Notes under the pieces: model-generated
What the model saw: only the letters and a program-made list of their open reading frames with translations
The model's database searches: none
Told to the model about the DNA's origin: nothing
Program-made: the position numbers and the translations under genes
In this document: positions 1 through 8,244 of the stretch, piece after piece
How the letters are laid out: every line of letters begins with the position of its first letter
How positions within the stretch are numbered: position 1 is the stretch's first letter
Source of the DNA: Acidimicrobiia bacterium
GTDB lineage: Bacteria; Actinomycetota; Acidimicrobiia; Acidimicrobiales; AC-14
Reading direction: 5' to 3'
Length of the DNA stretch: 16,939 nt
Assembly: GCA_019244985.1 (NCBI GenBank)
Contig: JAFASB010000132.1
Coordinates: 1 to 16,939, forward strand

Positions 1-645
1 AACCGTCAGGGACAGGTCGTCTACGAACACGAGACGAAGACGGCGCCCGTCCTTCCGCCTGCCGAGGCCGGCGTCGTCAACGCTGCACTCGAAGGCGTCG
101 TCAACGACGGCACCGGAACGGCCGCGGGCATCGGCAGGCCCCTGGCCGGCAAGACGGGGACGACCGAGAACCACGCGGACGCGTGGTTCATCGGCTACGT
201 CCCACAGATGGCGACCGCCGTGTGGGTCGGGTATCCCGACTCGCTGGTGCCGATGACCGATGTCCACGGCATCGCGGTGGCCGGCGGGACATACCCGGCG
301 CGGATCTTCGCCGGGTACATGAAGCCGGCGCTGGCCCAAGCCCAGGTCGAGAACATCTACACGGCTTCACCGGATGACCTTTCGCTCCACAACTTCGGCG
401 ACGCGCCGCCGACGGCGCCGACGTCGTCGTCCTCCACCTCGTCGACGTCGCCACCGCCGTCGCTGCCGCCCGCCAACATCCAGGATCCCGGTTCGGGCAC
501 GCAGCCGCAGCAGCAGCCGAACGACACGCAGCCGCAGTACCAGCGGCCGCAGCAACCGCCGCCCACCTACGGCCCGGCGACAACGACGACCACCCAGGCT
601 CGGCAGAAGCAGTCGGCGAGCAGCCAGACCACACTGGGGCCGTGA
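1..645 (+). CDS. Class A penicillin-binding protein, C-terminal part (5' truncated)
   Basis: The frame is open from base 1 and gives 214 codons before TGA. It is the end of a bifunctional peptidoglycan glycosyltransferase/transpeptidase, which polymerises and cross-links cell wall outside the membrane. The diagnostic piece is the transpeptidase KTG box: Lys51-Thr-Gly-Thr-Thr, followed by a DAWFIGY block and VWVGYPD, which is the usual order in PBP1A/PonA proteins. The catalytic SxxK and SxN boxes must lie upstream of the window. After about residue 135 the protein becomes a Pro/Ser/Thr/Gln-rich low-complexity tail of about 80 residues, as in many actinobacterial PonA proteins. The stop overlaps the start of the next gene by 4 bases (GTGA). 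Family assignment is firm; which PBP paralogue it is cannot be told. Confidence 0.9.
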   Translation, partial: NRQGQVVYEHETKTAPVLPPAEAGVVNAALEGVVNDGTGTAAGIGRPLAGKTGTTENHADAWFIGYVPQMATAVWVGYPDSLVPMTDVHGIAVAGGTYPARIFAGYMKPALAQAQVENIYTASPDDLSLHNFGDAPPTAPTSSSSTSSTSPPPSLPPANIQDPGSGTQPQQQPNDTQPQYQRPQQPPPTYGPATTTTTQARQKQSASSQTTLGP

Positions 646-791
646 GCGAGGAGACGTGTCCGGGCTGCGACACGCCGATCGACCACAACCGGGTCCGCGA
701 GCAGGGGAACGTCGAACGCTTCAGCTGCCTGACGTGCGGCCTCCAACTTGTCCGCCGACCAGGCGACTGTTGGGAGTCGATCCGGGGCTAG
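642..791 (+). CDS. Small zinc-ribbon protein (49 aa)
   Basis: A GTG start at 642 overlaps the stop of the penicillin-binding protein by 4 bases, the classic signature of translational coupling. The 49-residue product has two cysteine knuckles, Cys6-Pro-Gly-Cys9 and Cys29-Leu-Thr-Cys32, spaced 19 residues apart, which is a compact zinc-ribbon layout. A further Cys43 is present. There is no signal peptide or membrane segment. The gene ends 40 bases before the convergent stop of the DUF1801 gene. Function is unknown; small zinc ribbons commonly bind nucleic acid or protein partners. I infer a real gene from the overlap, the paired CxxC motifs and the G/C-rich third positions. Confidence 0.65.
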   Translation: MSEETCPGCDTPIDHNRVREQGNVERFSCLTCGLQLVRRPGDCWESIRG

Positions 792-831
792 CCGATTCCC
801 GGGCTTGCGGTCAGACTTCGCTTGGCGATCG

Positions 832-1233
832 CTACAGCCAGCCGGGCGTACGCGCCGCCAGCTTGATCCAGCTGCGAAGCTGCAATCGTTGCTCGTCGTC
901 CAAGCCGGTCAACTTGATGTAGCGAGTTCTGTCCGTCGTTCCGAGCGGCGGAGGACTTGGGAAGTCGGCTCCTCCGAAAAACAGCACGTTCACGGAAACA
1001 GCGTACGGGGCGAGTTCGATGATCCAACCAACGTTGGGCAGCCCGTAGAACGCGCGGTTTCGTTGGAGCGCAAGGTCGAGATGTTGCACCGTTCCCCGGA
1101 TGAGTTCGTCGAGCTGCATCACCAGCGGTTGCAGGTCTGGCATCTGCCGGCGACACCACTCAGCGATCGCGTCCGGATCGGCCGAAGGCACGGGTGGTGT
1201 CCTCCCGGCCAGACCCTTGATGGTCTTCGGCAT
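832..1233 (-). CDS. DUF1801 family protein
   Basis: A 133-residue soluble protein. The pattern of an N-terminal helical part with a LDELIRGTV-like helix, a central aromatic strand (AFYGLPNVGW), a hydrophobic strand ending FFGGADF, and a late RYIKL segment followed by a last helix matches the DUF1801 (YdhG-like) fold, a family with poorly defined function. The start is taken at 1233 because GGAGAGG lies about 6 bases upstream on the minus strand; a longer in-frame version to 1269 adds 12 residues but lacks this support. It is convergent with the zinc-ribbon gene and separated from the flavin reductase gene behind it by about 110 bases, so it may have its own promoter. Family call moderate, function open. 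Confidence 0.7.
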   Translation of the reverse strand: MPKTIKGLAGRTPPVPSADPDAIAEWCRRQMPDLQPLVMQLDELIRGTVQHLDLALQRNRAFYGLPNVGWIIELAPYAVSVNVLFFGGADFPSPPPLGTTDRTRYIKLTGLDDEQRLQLRSWIKLAARTPGWL

Positions 1234-1342
1234 TGGGGTCCTCTCCGAAGGGGTCCCATGTGATACCACGATCGCCGATCGAGCGCTCGCTCGTCACACC
1301 GAGGTAGCGAAGTGCCGGTCGATCGTGCGGTTGAACTGCTCG

Positions 1343-1885
1343 TCAGCCGCCGTAGTTCATGCGGGTGTCTTCCATGCGGAGGACCTCAGTGTCCTCGGGC
1401 TTCTGGAAGGCGGCGTCGACGATCTCGCCGAGGAAGAGCGTGTGGCCACCGACTTCGACGGCCTGGCGCACTTCGCAATCGAGGTAGGCGAGGGCCTGGT
1501 CGAGGATGGGCGCACCCGTTCGCCCGTCGTGGAACGGGAAGCCGTTGAGCGTCTTCGCGTCGGCGTCGACCTCGACGGGCTTGGTGAACTTGCGGACGAT
1601 CGCCCGGTCCTCCCGATCCACGATGTTCAACGAGAACACTCCGGCCTGACTGATGAGCTTGTGCGTGAGCGCCTCGTGCTCGACGCTGACCCCCAGCAGC
1701 TTCGGATCGAAGCCGACCTGGGTTGCCCAGTTGCACGTCATGCCGTTGCGGCGGTCACCGGCGCGGGCGCCGAGAACGTACAGCCCGCTCGGCATCGTCC
1801 ACAGCACTCGCCGCCGCAGCCGGTCGTACTCCTCTGGGTCGACGCCCTCGGGGATGGGGCCCACGGGACCCTCTTTGACCGGCAT
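1343..1885 (-). CDS. Flavin reductase-like domain protein
   Basis: A 180-residue protein of the flavin reductase-like (split-barrel FMN-binding) family, which either reduces FMN/FAD with NAD(P)H for a partner monooxygenase or acts as a flavoprotein itself. Visible family blocks are the N-terminal TMPSGLYVLGA strand, GMTCNWATQVGFDP around residues 48-61 (the flavin-binding loop), VFSLNIV near 83-89, and GGHTLFLGEIVDA around 146-158. ATG at 1885 is preferred; a TTG 12 bases upstream (1897) is an alternative, and neither has a strong ribosome site. It is the last gene in the minus-strand run, about 95 bases after the preceding small ORF, so it may be transcribed with the acyl-CoA dehydrogenase group or separately. 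A partner oxygenase is not adjacent. Confidence 0.85.
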   Translation of the reverse strand: MPVKEGPVGPIPEGVDPEEYDRLRRRVLWTMPSGLYVLGARAGDRRNGMTCNWATQVGFDPKLLGVSVEHEALTHKLISQAGVFSLNIVDREDRAIVRKFTKPVEVDADAKTLNGFPFHDGRTGAPILDQALAYLDCEVRQAVEVGGHTLFLGEIVDAAFQKPEDTEVLRMEDTRMNYGG

Positions 1886-1980
1886 ACCAGCGCGCAACCT
1901 AACGGCTACGAGCGCCCTCTCTCACGGTGCTGGTGTCGAGCTCGACCACGCACGCGCGTAGAGGCGCGCGGCACTTTCCG

Positions 1981-2154
1981 CTATCGCCGGTCCATGGCGT
2001 GGGCCAGCTCGGCGGTCTGCACGAGGCCTTCTTCGCCCCGCTCGGCGGCTGCGGCTACGAATGTCTCTATGCGCTCGTGGTGGTTGAAGCGGAACGTGTC
2101 GCAACGGTTCTCATACTGGATCACGTCCATGCCGTGGTGTGCACAGCCGCCCAT
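1981..2154 (-). CDS. Hypothetical small protein, 57 aa, overlapping the FHA-like gene
   Basis: This ORF starts at ATG 2154, inside the 3' end of the half-FHA gene in another frame, and ends with TAG at 1981. A second ATG at 2130 would give 49 residues and begins within the last ten bases of the FHA gene. The product starts MGGCAHHGMDV and has two cysteines (4 and 19), a His pair at 6-7, an aromatic stretch and a C-terminal amphipathic segment rich in Ala and Glu. G/C-rich third positions downstream of the overlap favour coding. I do not recognise a family. It could be a real coupled small gene, or the remains of an older C-terminal part of the FHA gene now in another frame. There is no good ribosome site for either start. 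Confidence 0.4.
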   Translation of the reverse strand: MGGCAHHGMDVIQYENRCDTFRFNHHERIETFVAAAAERGEEGLVQTAELAHAMDRR

Positions 2155-2318
2155 GCCTCAGCGGCGCCCTCGAGCGATAGATGCCGGCGTGACACCTGCG
2201 GATCACGGATCTCGAGGCCTTCACATTCGCGGCCGACCACCAGCGTCTCGCGGATCGACAGTCGCACGGGCGCCTGCCCTCCCTGCCGGACCTCGACCAC
2301 CGGGTCGGGAGCGTCCAT
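2121..2318 (-). CDS. Short FHA-domain-like protein (65 aa, half domain)
   Basis: The start ATG overlaps the acyl-CoA dehydrogenase stop by one base (TGATG), so translation is probably coupled. The sequence shows the first half of a forkhead-associated domain: an opening strand (VVEVRQGG), VVGRECEG with Gly29-Arg30, then a DPQVSRRHLSLEG block with Ser43-Arg44-Arg45-His46. These Arg/Ser positions are the ones that hold phosphothreonine in known FHA domains. The later strands and the usual Ser-Thr-Asn-Gly loop are missing, because TGA at 2121 ends the protein after 65 residues, compared with about 95-100 for a whole domain. It may be a degraded gene, a frameshifted gene, or a genuine mini-FHA. 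Its place in a metabolic operon is unusual. Confidence 0.6.
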   Translation of the reverse strand: MDAPDPVVEVRQGGQAPVRLSIRETLVVGRECEGLEIRDPQVSRRHLSLEGAAEAWAAVHTTAWT

Positions 2319-3490
2319 CAGCCGACGGCGAGGCCGCCTTTGGTCTCGGACCAGGTCTTGCCTGTCTCGACGTCGATGTCGTGGGGCAGGCCGAGGATGC
2401 GCTCGGCGATGATGTTGCGCAGCACCTGGCTGGTGCCGCCGCCGACGGTCAGCGCCGGACTGAAGAGGAATCCCGTCACCCACTCCTCCCACTCTGGGTC
2501 CATGCTTTCCTTGGCGAGCATCCCCTTGGCACCGAGCATGTCCTTGGCCAGGCCGAACACCCGTTGACCGTGCGGGTCGCTGAGCGCCTTGCGCAGCGAC
2601 GCGTCCGGGCCGGGCTTCTTGTTGACCGCCGCCGAGATCTGGCGCAGATGGTGGTAGCGGAGGATCTCGCCCTCAACGAAGGCGTCGACGAGCCGTTGGC
2701 GGAGCACCGGGTGGTCGACACCGCCGTTCTTCTTCACCAGGTCGACCAGGTCGCTGACCGTCGGGCCGTTGCCCCAGATCAGCCCGCCCTTCGAGAGCGA
2801 GACGCGCTCGTTGGCGAGGGTCAGCTTCGCCATCCCCCACCCGAGGTTCTCCTCGCCGATCAGGTTGGCGGTCGGCACACGCACGTCGGTGAAGAACACC
2901 TCGCAGAACAGGTCGCCGCGCTCGCCGCCCTGCATGTTCTTGATCGGGCGCACCTCCACGCCCTCGGCGTGCATGTCGATGATGAAGTACGAGATGCCGC
3001 GGTGCTTCGCCACGTCGGTCTCGGTGCGGGCGGTGAGGATGCCGTACTTGGCGATCTCGGCCAACGACGTCCAGATCTTCTGGCCGTTGACGATGTAGAC
3101 GTCGCCGTCGCGCAACGCACGGGTGCTGAGGTTGGCGAGATCGCTGCCGGCGCCCGGCTCACTGAACAGCTGACACCAGATGTCCTCGCCGGCGAGCATC
3201 GGCGGGAGGTACCGCTTCTTCTGCTCGTCATTGCCGTGGAGCAGGATCACCGGTCCGCAGTGACCGATGCCGATGGGGTTGATCGGCCGGCGCACACCTG
3301 CCCGCCGGAGCTCGTCGTCGATGATCAGCTGCAGCTCGGGTTCGGCGTCCATACCCCACGGCTCCGGCCAGTGGGGCACGACGTACCCGGCCTCGGAAAG
3401 GACCCGGCCGCTGGGGCTCGGGTGCTCCTCCAGCCAGCGCCGCACCTCGACGCGCCGGGGATCGTCTTCGGGCGGAAGATCGACATCCAT
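2318..3490 (-). CDS. Acyl-CoA dehydrogenase family protein
   Basis: A 390-residue flavoprotein of the acyl-CoA dehydrogenase family, which oxidises an acyl-CoA to the 2,3-enoyl-CoA using FAD. Diagnostic blocks are WCQLFSEPGAGSDLA (105-119), NGQKIWTS (135-142), a middle beta-domain, and the C-terminal GGTSQVLRNIIAERILGLP (351-369). Glu228 in TLANERV sits where isovaleryl-type and some FadE enzymes carry the catalytic base, while the region corresponding to the MCAD Glu376 position has no obvious Glu; this assignment is by eye. The substrate is unknown; the sequence resembles actinobacterial FadE proteins used on branched or ring-containing acyl-CoAs. It lies 15 bases after the MBL gene and overlaps the FHA-like gene, so it is mid-operon. 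A ribosome-site-like AAGG lies just upstream. Confidence 0.93.
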   Translation of the reverse strand: MDVDLPPEDDPRRVEVRRWLEEHPSPSGRVLSEAGYVVPHWPEPWGMDAEPELQLIIDDELRRAGVRRPINPIGIGHCGPVILLHGNDEQKKRYLPPMLAGEDIWCQLFSEPGAGSDLANLSTRALRDGDVYIVNGQKIWTSLAEIAKYGILTARTETDVAKHRGISYFIIDMHAEGVEVRPIKNMQGGERGDLFCEVFFTDVRVPTANLIGEENLGWGMAKLTLANERVSLSKGGLIWGNGPTVSDLVDLVKKNGGVDHPVLRQRLVDAFVEGEILRYHHLRQISAAVNKKPGPDASLRKALSDPHGQRVFGLAKDMLGAKGMLAKESMDPEWEEWVTGFLFSPALTVGGGTSQVLRNIIAERILGLPHDIDVETGKTWSETKGGLAVG

Positions 3491-3505
3491 CTGCCTTGCT
3501 TACTC

Positions 3506-4440
<935 letters not shown>

Positions 4441-4444
<4 letters not shown>

Positions 4445-4725
4445 CGGCCCGCGACCCCTTCCGCCTCGGCGGCGAGTGCCAGGTCCTTGGCGGTGATGCC
4501 GCCCTCGCTGTGGGTGCTCAGTGCCACGCGCACGCGGTTGTAGCGCACGTCGAGGTCGGGATGGTGGTCGGCCTTCTCGGCCTTGAAGGCCAGGCGCACC
4601 ACGAAGGCGATGGCGTCGCCGAACCCATCGAACTTGTACTCCTTGACGATGGCGTCGCGCTCGCGCTCCCAACCGGCGAGCGTCGCCAGGCCCTTCTGGA
4701 CATCGTCGTCTGTCAGCGTCGCCAT
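4441..4725 (-). CDS. 4a-hydroxytetrahydrobiopterin dehydratase (pterin carbinolamine dehydratase)
   Basis: A 94-residue protein, the normal family length, that dehydrates 4a-hydroxy-tetrahydropterin during recycling of the cofactor of aromatic amino acid hydroxylases. The active-site block is visible: KADHHPDLDVRYNRVRVAL with His54-His55-Pro56, then THSEGGITAKD with His72 and Asp81, matching the catalytic His/His/Pro...His...Asp set. A perfect AGGAGG lies 5 bases before the ATG and overlaps the stop of the CLC gene, while its own stop overlaps the MBL start, so it is tightly bound into the operon. No pterin-dependent hydroxylase is in the window; in bacteria lacking one, these proteins have been linked to molybdopterin or other pterin chemistry, so the physiological role here is open. 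Confidence 0.93.
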
Positions 4726-4730
4726 CGCGC

Positions 4731-4736
4731 CCTCCT
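4731..4736 (-). promoter_or_regulatory. Strong ribosome binding site overlapping CLC stop codon
   Basis: On the minus strand AGGAGG sits 5 bases before ATG 4725 and shares bases with the TAG stop of the CLC gene (4735-4737). This fixes the dehydratase start and implies translational coupling between the channel and the enzyme. Confidence 0.8.
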
Positions 4737-6417
4737 AGAAAGAGTCAGCCTCGCCCAGAATCTCGTCGAGCTTCAGAATCCCGTCGGTCTCCACGATGCC
4801 GACGAACCGCCCACTGGCATCGACGACAGGGAGGACGTCGACGTCGGCCGCCTGCATCGCCTCGACCGCCCGCCGGAGCGTCCAGTCGGGCCCGCCGGCG
4901 GGCAGATCGGTACGGGCGATGGCCGAGACCGACTCGGTCTCCCAGTGGTCTTCGTCGACCTTGTCGAGCTCATCGAGGCGAGCCATACCGAGATACCGGT
5001 GGCCATCATCGACGACAGGTACCGACTTCTGGCGGTTGGCGATGAGGTGGAGCGCGAAGAACTCGCGCACGGTCGTATCGGGCGGCACGGTCATCACATC
5101 GGCCTGCAGGGCCGCAGAGATCGGCAGTGTGAACCGGCGCTCGAGATGGCCGCCGCGCGCCGCCACCTGGTACGGCGACACCGACGAGCGCCCCATCGCC
5201 AATTGCGCGACGGCCGCGGCGATGAGTCCGGGGACGACGAACGCCGGTCGCCCGGTGGTCTCGGCGACGAAGACGAGCGCGGCGAGCGGCACTCGATAGC
5301 CGGCGCCCAGGAAGGCGGCGATGCCGATGACGGGGAACAGTGAGCTGTCGGCGGCGCCGAACAGCCCGCCCACGGCTCGGCCGACGAGGACACCCTGGAT
5401 CACCAGCGGGATGAACAGTCCGCCGGCGCCACCGCCGCCGACGGTCGCAGTCGTCGCCAGGGCCCGCAGGAAGAACATCGCCACGATCAGCCCGAGCCCG
5501 TGTTTGGGGTCGATCGCCCAGGTGACAGTCCGGTAGCCGGGCCCGAGCGTGAGGCCCTCGTGGGCGATGGCCTTCGAGGCCGCGTAGAGACCGACGAGAG
5601 CGGCGCCGGCAACGACGACACGGACCACCGGGTTCACCCGCGCCGCGATCCGCTTCGCCTGTGTGAGCAGGATGGCGAAGCCTCGTGCACCGACGCCGCA
5701 CACGAGACCGAGGACCGCGGCGCCGCCGAGGTCGCGCAGGTCGAACGGCGGCGCGCCTCGCACCGGCAGCAGCGGCGTCGTGCCGTTGAAGGCGACGAAC
5801 ACGATGTAGCTCACGGCCGCCGCCGTCAGCGCCGGGAGCAGCATGCGCCGGGCCACGTCGTCCTGGAACGGGACCTCGATGGCGAACACGACCCCGGTCG
5901 CCGGCGCCTTGAAGATGGCGGCGACGCCGGCGGCTGCACCGGCCACGAGCAGGAGCTTGGCGTCGTCGCGCGTGAAGAACCGGCTCATGCGCCGCTGGAT
6001 CGCCGAACCGATGGCGGCGCCGATGTAGATCGACGGGCCCTCGTATCCCATGGCGCCGCCGAGCCCGAGCGTCGCGATGCTGGCGGCGATCTTGCCCAGC
6101 ACCGGCCGCTCGTCCAGGCGGCGGTCGCGGTCGTGGTAGTTGCGGATGTACTCGTCGGCCGTCGCGGGCGTGGCACCGCCGGCAAAAAACCGGAGCGCCA
6201 GCGCGGCGAGGACCAGCCCGACCAGCGGCGCCAGCGCCTTGAACCAGTCGGACTGCCGGAGCAAGCGATTGAACATCACGTCGCTCACCAGCCAGTCGAA
6301 CAAGGCCACCGCGCCACCGGTGACGGCGCCGGTGACCGCAGAGAGCACGAGCACCTGCTGGGGCCGGCGCCCGATCCGCAACAGCTGCCGGAATCGGTCG
6401 CGGGACGGGGCCATCAC
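4735..6417 (-). CDS. CLC-type chloride channel with C-terminal CBS pair
   Basis: A 560-residue inner-membrane protein. Residues about 20-430 form the CLC fold and about 438-550 two CBS domains, which usually bind adenine nucleotides and gate transport. CLC motifs are present: GGATPATADEY near 80-90 (variant of GSGIP), GYEGPSIYIG at 124-133 with gating Glu126, GLFIP at 333-337, and Tyr416 in the position of the central anion-coordinating Tyr. In AIEVPF (179-184) Val182 falls where proton-coupled exchangers have the internal Glu (E. coli Glu203) and where true channels carry Val. Start is GTG 6417 with AGGAAG about 6 bases upstream; ATG 6414 is an alternative. It heads the minus-strand operon and diverges from the MarR gene. 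Confidence 0.92.
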   Translation of the reverse strand: MMAPSRDRFRQLLRIGRRPQQVLVLSAVTGAVTGGAVALFDWLVSDVMFNRLLRQSDWFKALAPLVGLVLAALALRFFAGGATPATADEYIRNYHDRDRRLDERPVLGKIAASIATLGLGGAMGYEGPSIYIGAAIGSAIQRRMSRFFTRDDAKLLLVAGAAAGVAAIFKAPATGVVFAIEVPFQDDVARRMLLPALTAAAVSYIVFVAFNGTTPLLPVRGAPPFDLRDLGGAAVLGLVCGVGARGFAILLTQAKRIAARVNPVVRVVVAGAALVGLYAASKAIAHEGLTLGPGYRTVTWAIDPKHGLGLIVAMFFLRALATTATVGGGGAGGLFIPLVIQGVLVGRAVGGLFGAADSSLFPVIGIAAFLGAGYRVPLAALVFVAETTGRPAFVVPGLIAAAVAQLAMGRSSVSPYQVAARGGHLERRFTLPISAALQADVMTVPPDTTVREFFALHLIANRQKSVPVVDDGHRYLGMARLDELDKVDEDHWETESVSAIARTDLPAGGPDWTLRRAVEAMQAADVDVLPVVDASGRFVGIVETDGILKLDEILGEADSF

Positions 6418-6458
6418 CGCATTCTTCCTGCTCAGGGCCCCCAGGGAGTATTTCGCTC

Positions 6459-6477
6459 TGCTAATTTGTTGTGCTAA
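6459..6477. promoter_or_regulatory. TGCTAA direct repeat in divergent CLC/MarR promoter region
   Basis: Two identical TGCTAA hexamers (6459-6464 and 6472-6477), 13 bases start to start, lie just before the MarR ATG in an otherwise GC-rich gap. TAATTT at 6462-6467 could be the MarR -10 box, in which case the second copy sits near the transcription start. Position fits an autoregulatory operator, but MarR sites are normally inverted repeats, so this is tentative. Confidence 0.3.
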
Positions 6478-6480
6478 CTG

Positions 6481-6933
6481 ATGAAGATCTCAGACGCACT
6501 TCTCGGCGAGGCCGAGCTCGCCGCACGCCTGCGGCTCTCGGTGACCCGCCTGGCCCGGCGGCTGCGCCAACAGGCAGCGGCCGAATCCGAGGTCTCCCCC
6601 TCTCAGCTGTCCACGCTGGCGAGCGTCGACCGCCTCGGCCCCATCACCCTCGGCGACCTGGCTGCCGTAGAGCGGGTGCAGCCGCCCACCATGACGCGCA
6701 TCGTCGCCGCTCTCGACGAGGCGGGCCTGGTCCGTCGGGAGGTCGACCAGAACGACCGGCGTATCGCCCGGGTGCAGACGACGGTCGCGGGCCGCAAGTT
6801 CCTCGAGCGCTCGCGGGGCCGCAAGGAGGCATATCTCGCCGCTCGCATCCGCACCCTCGACGCCGACGACCGCGCCATCCTGGCCCGGGCCGCCGTCATC
6901 CTCGAGAAGATCCTCGAAGGTGAGGGCCAGTGA
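6481..6933 (+). CDS. MarR family transcriptional regulator
   Basis: A 150-residue winged-helix regulator. The helix-turn-helix runs from about ITLGDLAAVERV through PPTMTRIVAALDEAGLVRR (55-86), and the wing is DQNDRRIARVQTT (89-101), the standard MarR DPxDRR signature. Flanking helices would form the dimer. The stop overlaps the MFS gene start by 4 bases (GTGA), so regulator and transporter are translated together; such pairs commonly have the regulator repress its own operon until a small toxic compound binds. No ribosome site precedes the ATG, which suggests a leaderless or near-leaderless message. The divergent CLC operon begins 63 bases away and could be a second target. Confidence 0.92.
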   Translation: MKISDALLGEAELAARLRLSVTRLARRLRQQAAAESEVSPSQLSTLASVDRLGPITLGDLAAVERVQPPTMTRIVAALDEAGLVRREVDQNDRRIARVQTTVAGRKFLERSRGRKEAYLAARIRTLDADDRAILARAAVILEKILEGEGQ

Positions 6934-8225
6934 CGCGCGTCCGCCTCGCCGGCCAGCGCACGTTCCACTCCCTGCGGGTCCGAAACTACCGGCTTTTCTT
7001 CTTCTCTCAGCTGATCTCGCTGAGCGGTACGTGGATGCAGACCACGGCCCAGAGCTGGCTGGTGCTCAACCTCACGGGGAAGTCCGGGGCCGGCTTCGCC
7101 CTCGGGCTGATGATGGCCCTCCAGTTCCTTCCCATGCTCCTGTTCGGGGTCTGGGGTGGGGTGATCGCCGACCGCCTCGACAAGCGCAAGACACTCGTCT
7201 GGACCCAGAGCGCGGCGGCCGTGCTCGCCGTCGCCCTGTGGCTGATCGTCCTCACCGGGGCGATCCAGCTTTGGATGATCTACGTCCTGGCGTTCCTGCT
7301 CGGCGTCGTCACCGTCTTCGACAACCCTGCCCGCCAGGCGTTCGTCATCGAGATGGTCGGTCCCGACGATGTCACCAACGCCGTCGGCCTGAACAGCGCG
7401 GTGTTCAACGGTGCCCGCCTCGTCGGCCCCGCCATCGCCGGCGTGCTCATTCACGCCATCGGCATCTCACCGTCGTTCTTGCTGAACGCCCTGTCGTTCA
7501 TCCCTGTCGTCGCCGCTCTGATGGCGATGCGGACCCGGGAACTGCACCAGCGCACACCGCTCGTCCGCCAGAAGGGTCAGATCCGAGAAGGCCTGCGGTA
7601 CGCGTGGTCGTCGCCGGTGCTGCGGCCGACCCTCCTGCTCGTCACCGTCGTCGCCACCTTCGGGTTCAACTTCATCATCGTGCTCCCGCTGCTCGCCAAG
7701 TACGAGTTCCACGGCGGCGCCGGGCTCTACGGCACGCTCTTCGCGGTGATGGCCGGCGGGTCGCTGATCGGCGCCCTTTTCGCCGCCGGGCGGGCGCGTC
7801 CCAATCAACGGACGCTGGTCGGATCGGCAGTGGCGTTCTCCCTGCTCGCCATCGTCGTGGCGATGGCGCCCAACGTGATCGCGGCGATGGTCGCGCTCGT
7901 CCCGATGGGTGCGTTCTCGATGGTGTTCATCGCCACCGCGAACTCCACGCTCCAGCTGGAGACGCGCCACGAGATGCGCGGGCGGGTGATGGCGCTGTAC
8001 GCGCTCGTCTTCCTCGGCAGCACGCCGATCGGCGGTCCCATCATCGGCTGGATCTCCCAGCAGTGGGGCGCGCGCGCCGGACTGTTCGTCGGCGGTGTTC
8101 TGAGCCTGGTGGCCGCCGTCTGGGCGGCGTGGGGGCTGCACCGGCAGCGGGCCGCGGAAGCGACGCCCGAGGTGGTCGAGCTTCCCATCCCGGACGATGT
8201 GATGTTGGAGGAAGCAACCGCCTGA
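6930..8225 (+). CDS. MFS transporter, probable drug/small-molecule exporter
   Basis: A 431-residue polytopic inner-membrane protein with about 12 hydrophobic segments. The start LRVRNYRLFFFSQLISLSGTWMQ and the loop GVWGGVIADRLDKRKTLV (motif A, 73-90, with Gly76-Gly77, Asp81-Arg82 and Arg86) are typical of the EntS/MFS_3-like exporters. A second motif-A-like loop occurs in the C-terminal half around MRGRVMALY. The GTG start overlaps the MarR stop. The C-terminal 25 residues are hydrophilic and acidic. With its MarR partner this looks like an inducible efflux system; the substrate cannot be read from sequence. Confidence 0.92.
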   Translation: MTRVRLAGQRTFHSLRVRNYRLFFFSQLISLSGTWMQTTAQSWLVLNLTGKSGAGFALGLMMALQFLPMLLFGVWGGVIADRLDKRKTLVWTQSAAAVLAVALWLIVLTGAIQLWMIYVLAFLLGVVTVFDNPARQAFVIEMVGPDDVTNAVGLNSAVFNGARLVGPAIAGVLIHAIGISPSFLLNALSFIPVVAALMAMRTRELHQRTPLVRQKGQIREGLRYAWSSPVLRPTLLLVTVVATFGFNFIIVLPLLAKYEFHGGAGLYGTLFAVMAGGSLIGALFAAGRARPNQRTLVGSAVAFSLLAIVVAMAPNVIAAMVALVPMGAFSMVFIATANSTLQLETRHEMRGRVMALYALVFLGSTPIGGPIIGWISQQWGARAGLFVGGVLSLVAAVWAAWGLHRQRAAEATPEVVELPIPDDVMLEEATA

Positions 8226-8244
8226 GCGTGGGCATACTGGCGCC

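Noticed and set aside
1234..1342. GC-rich palindromes (e.g. CGAGCGCTCG) between flavin reductase and DUF1801 genes
   Set aside because: Short, partly overlapping palindromes without a T-tract or clear stem-loop; expected at this base composition, so not called a terminator or attachment site.
5500..6477. Plus-strand ORF of 325 codons
   Set aside because: Antisense to the CLC transporter, whose motifs establish the minus strand; no independent start or domain evidence.
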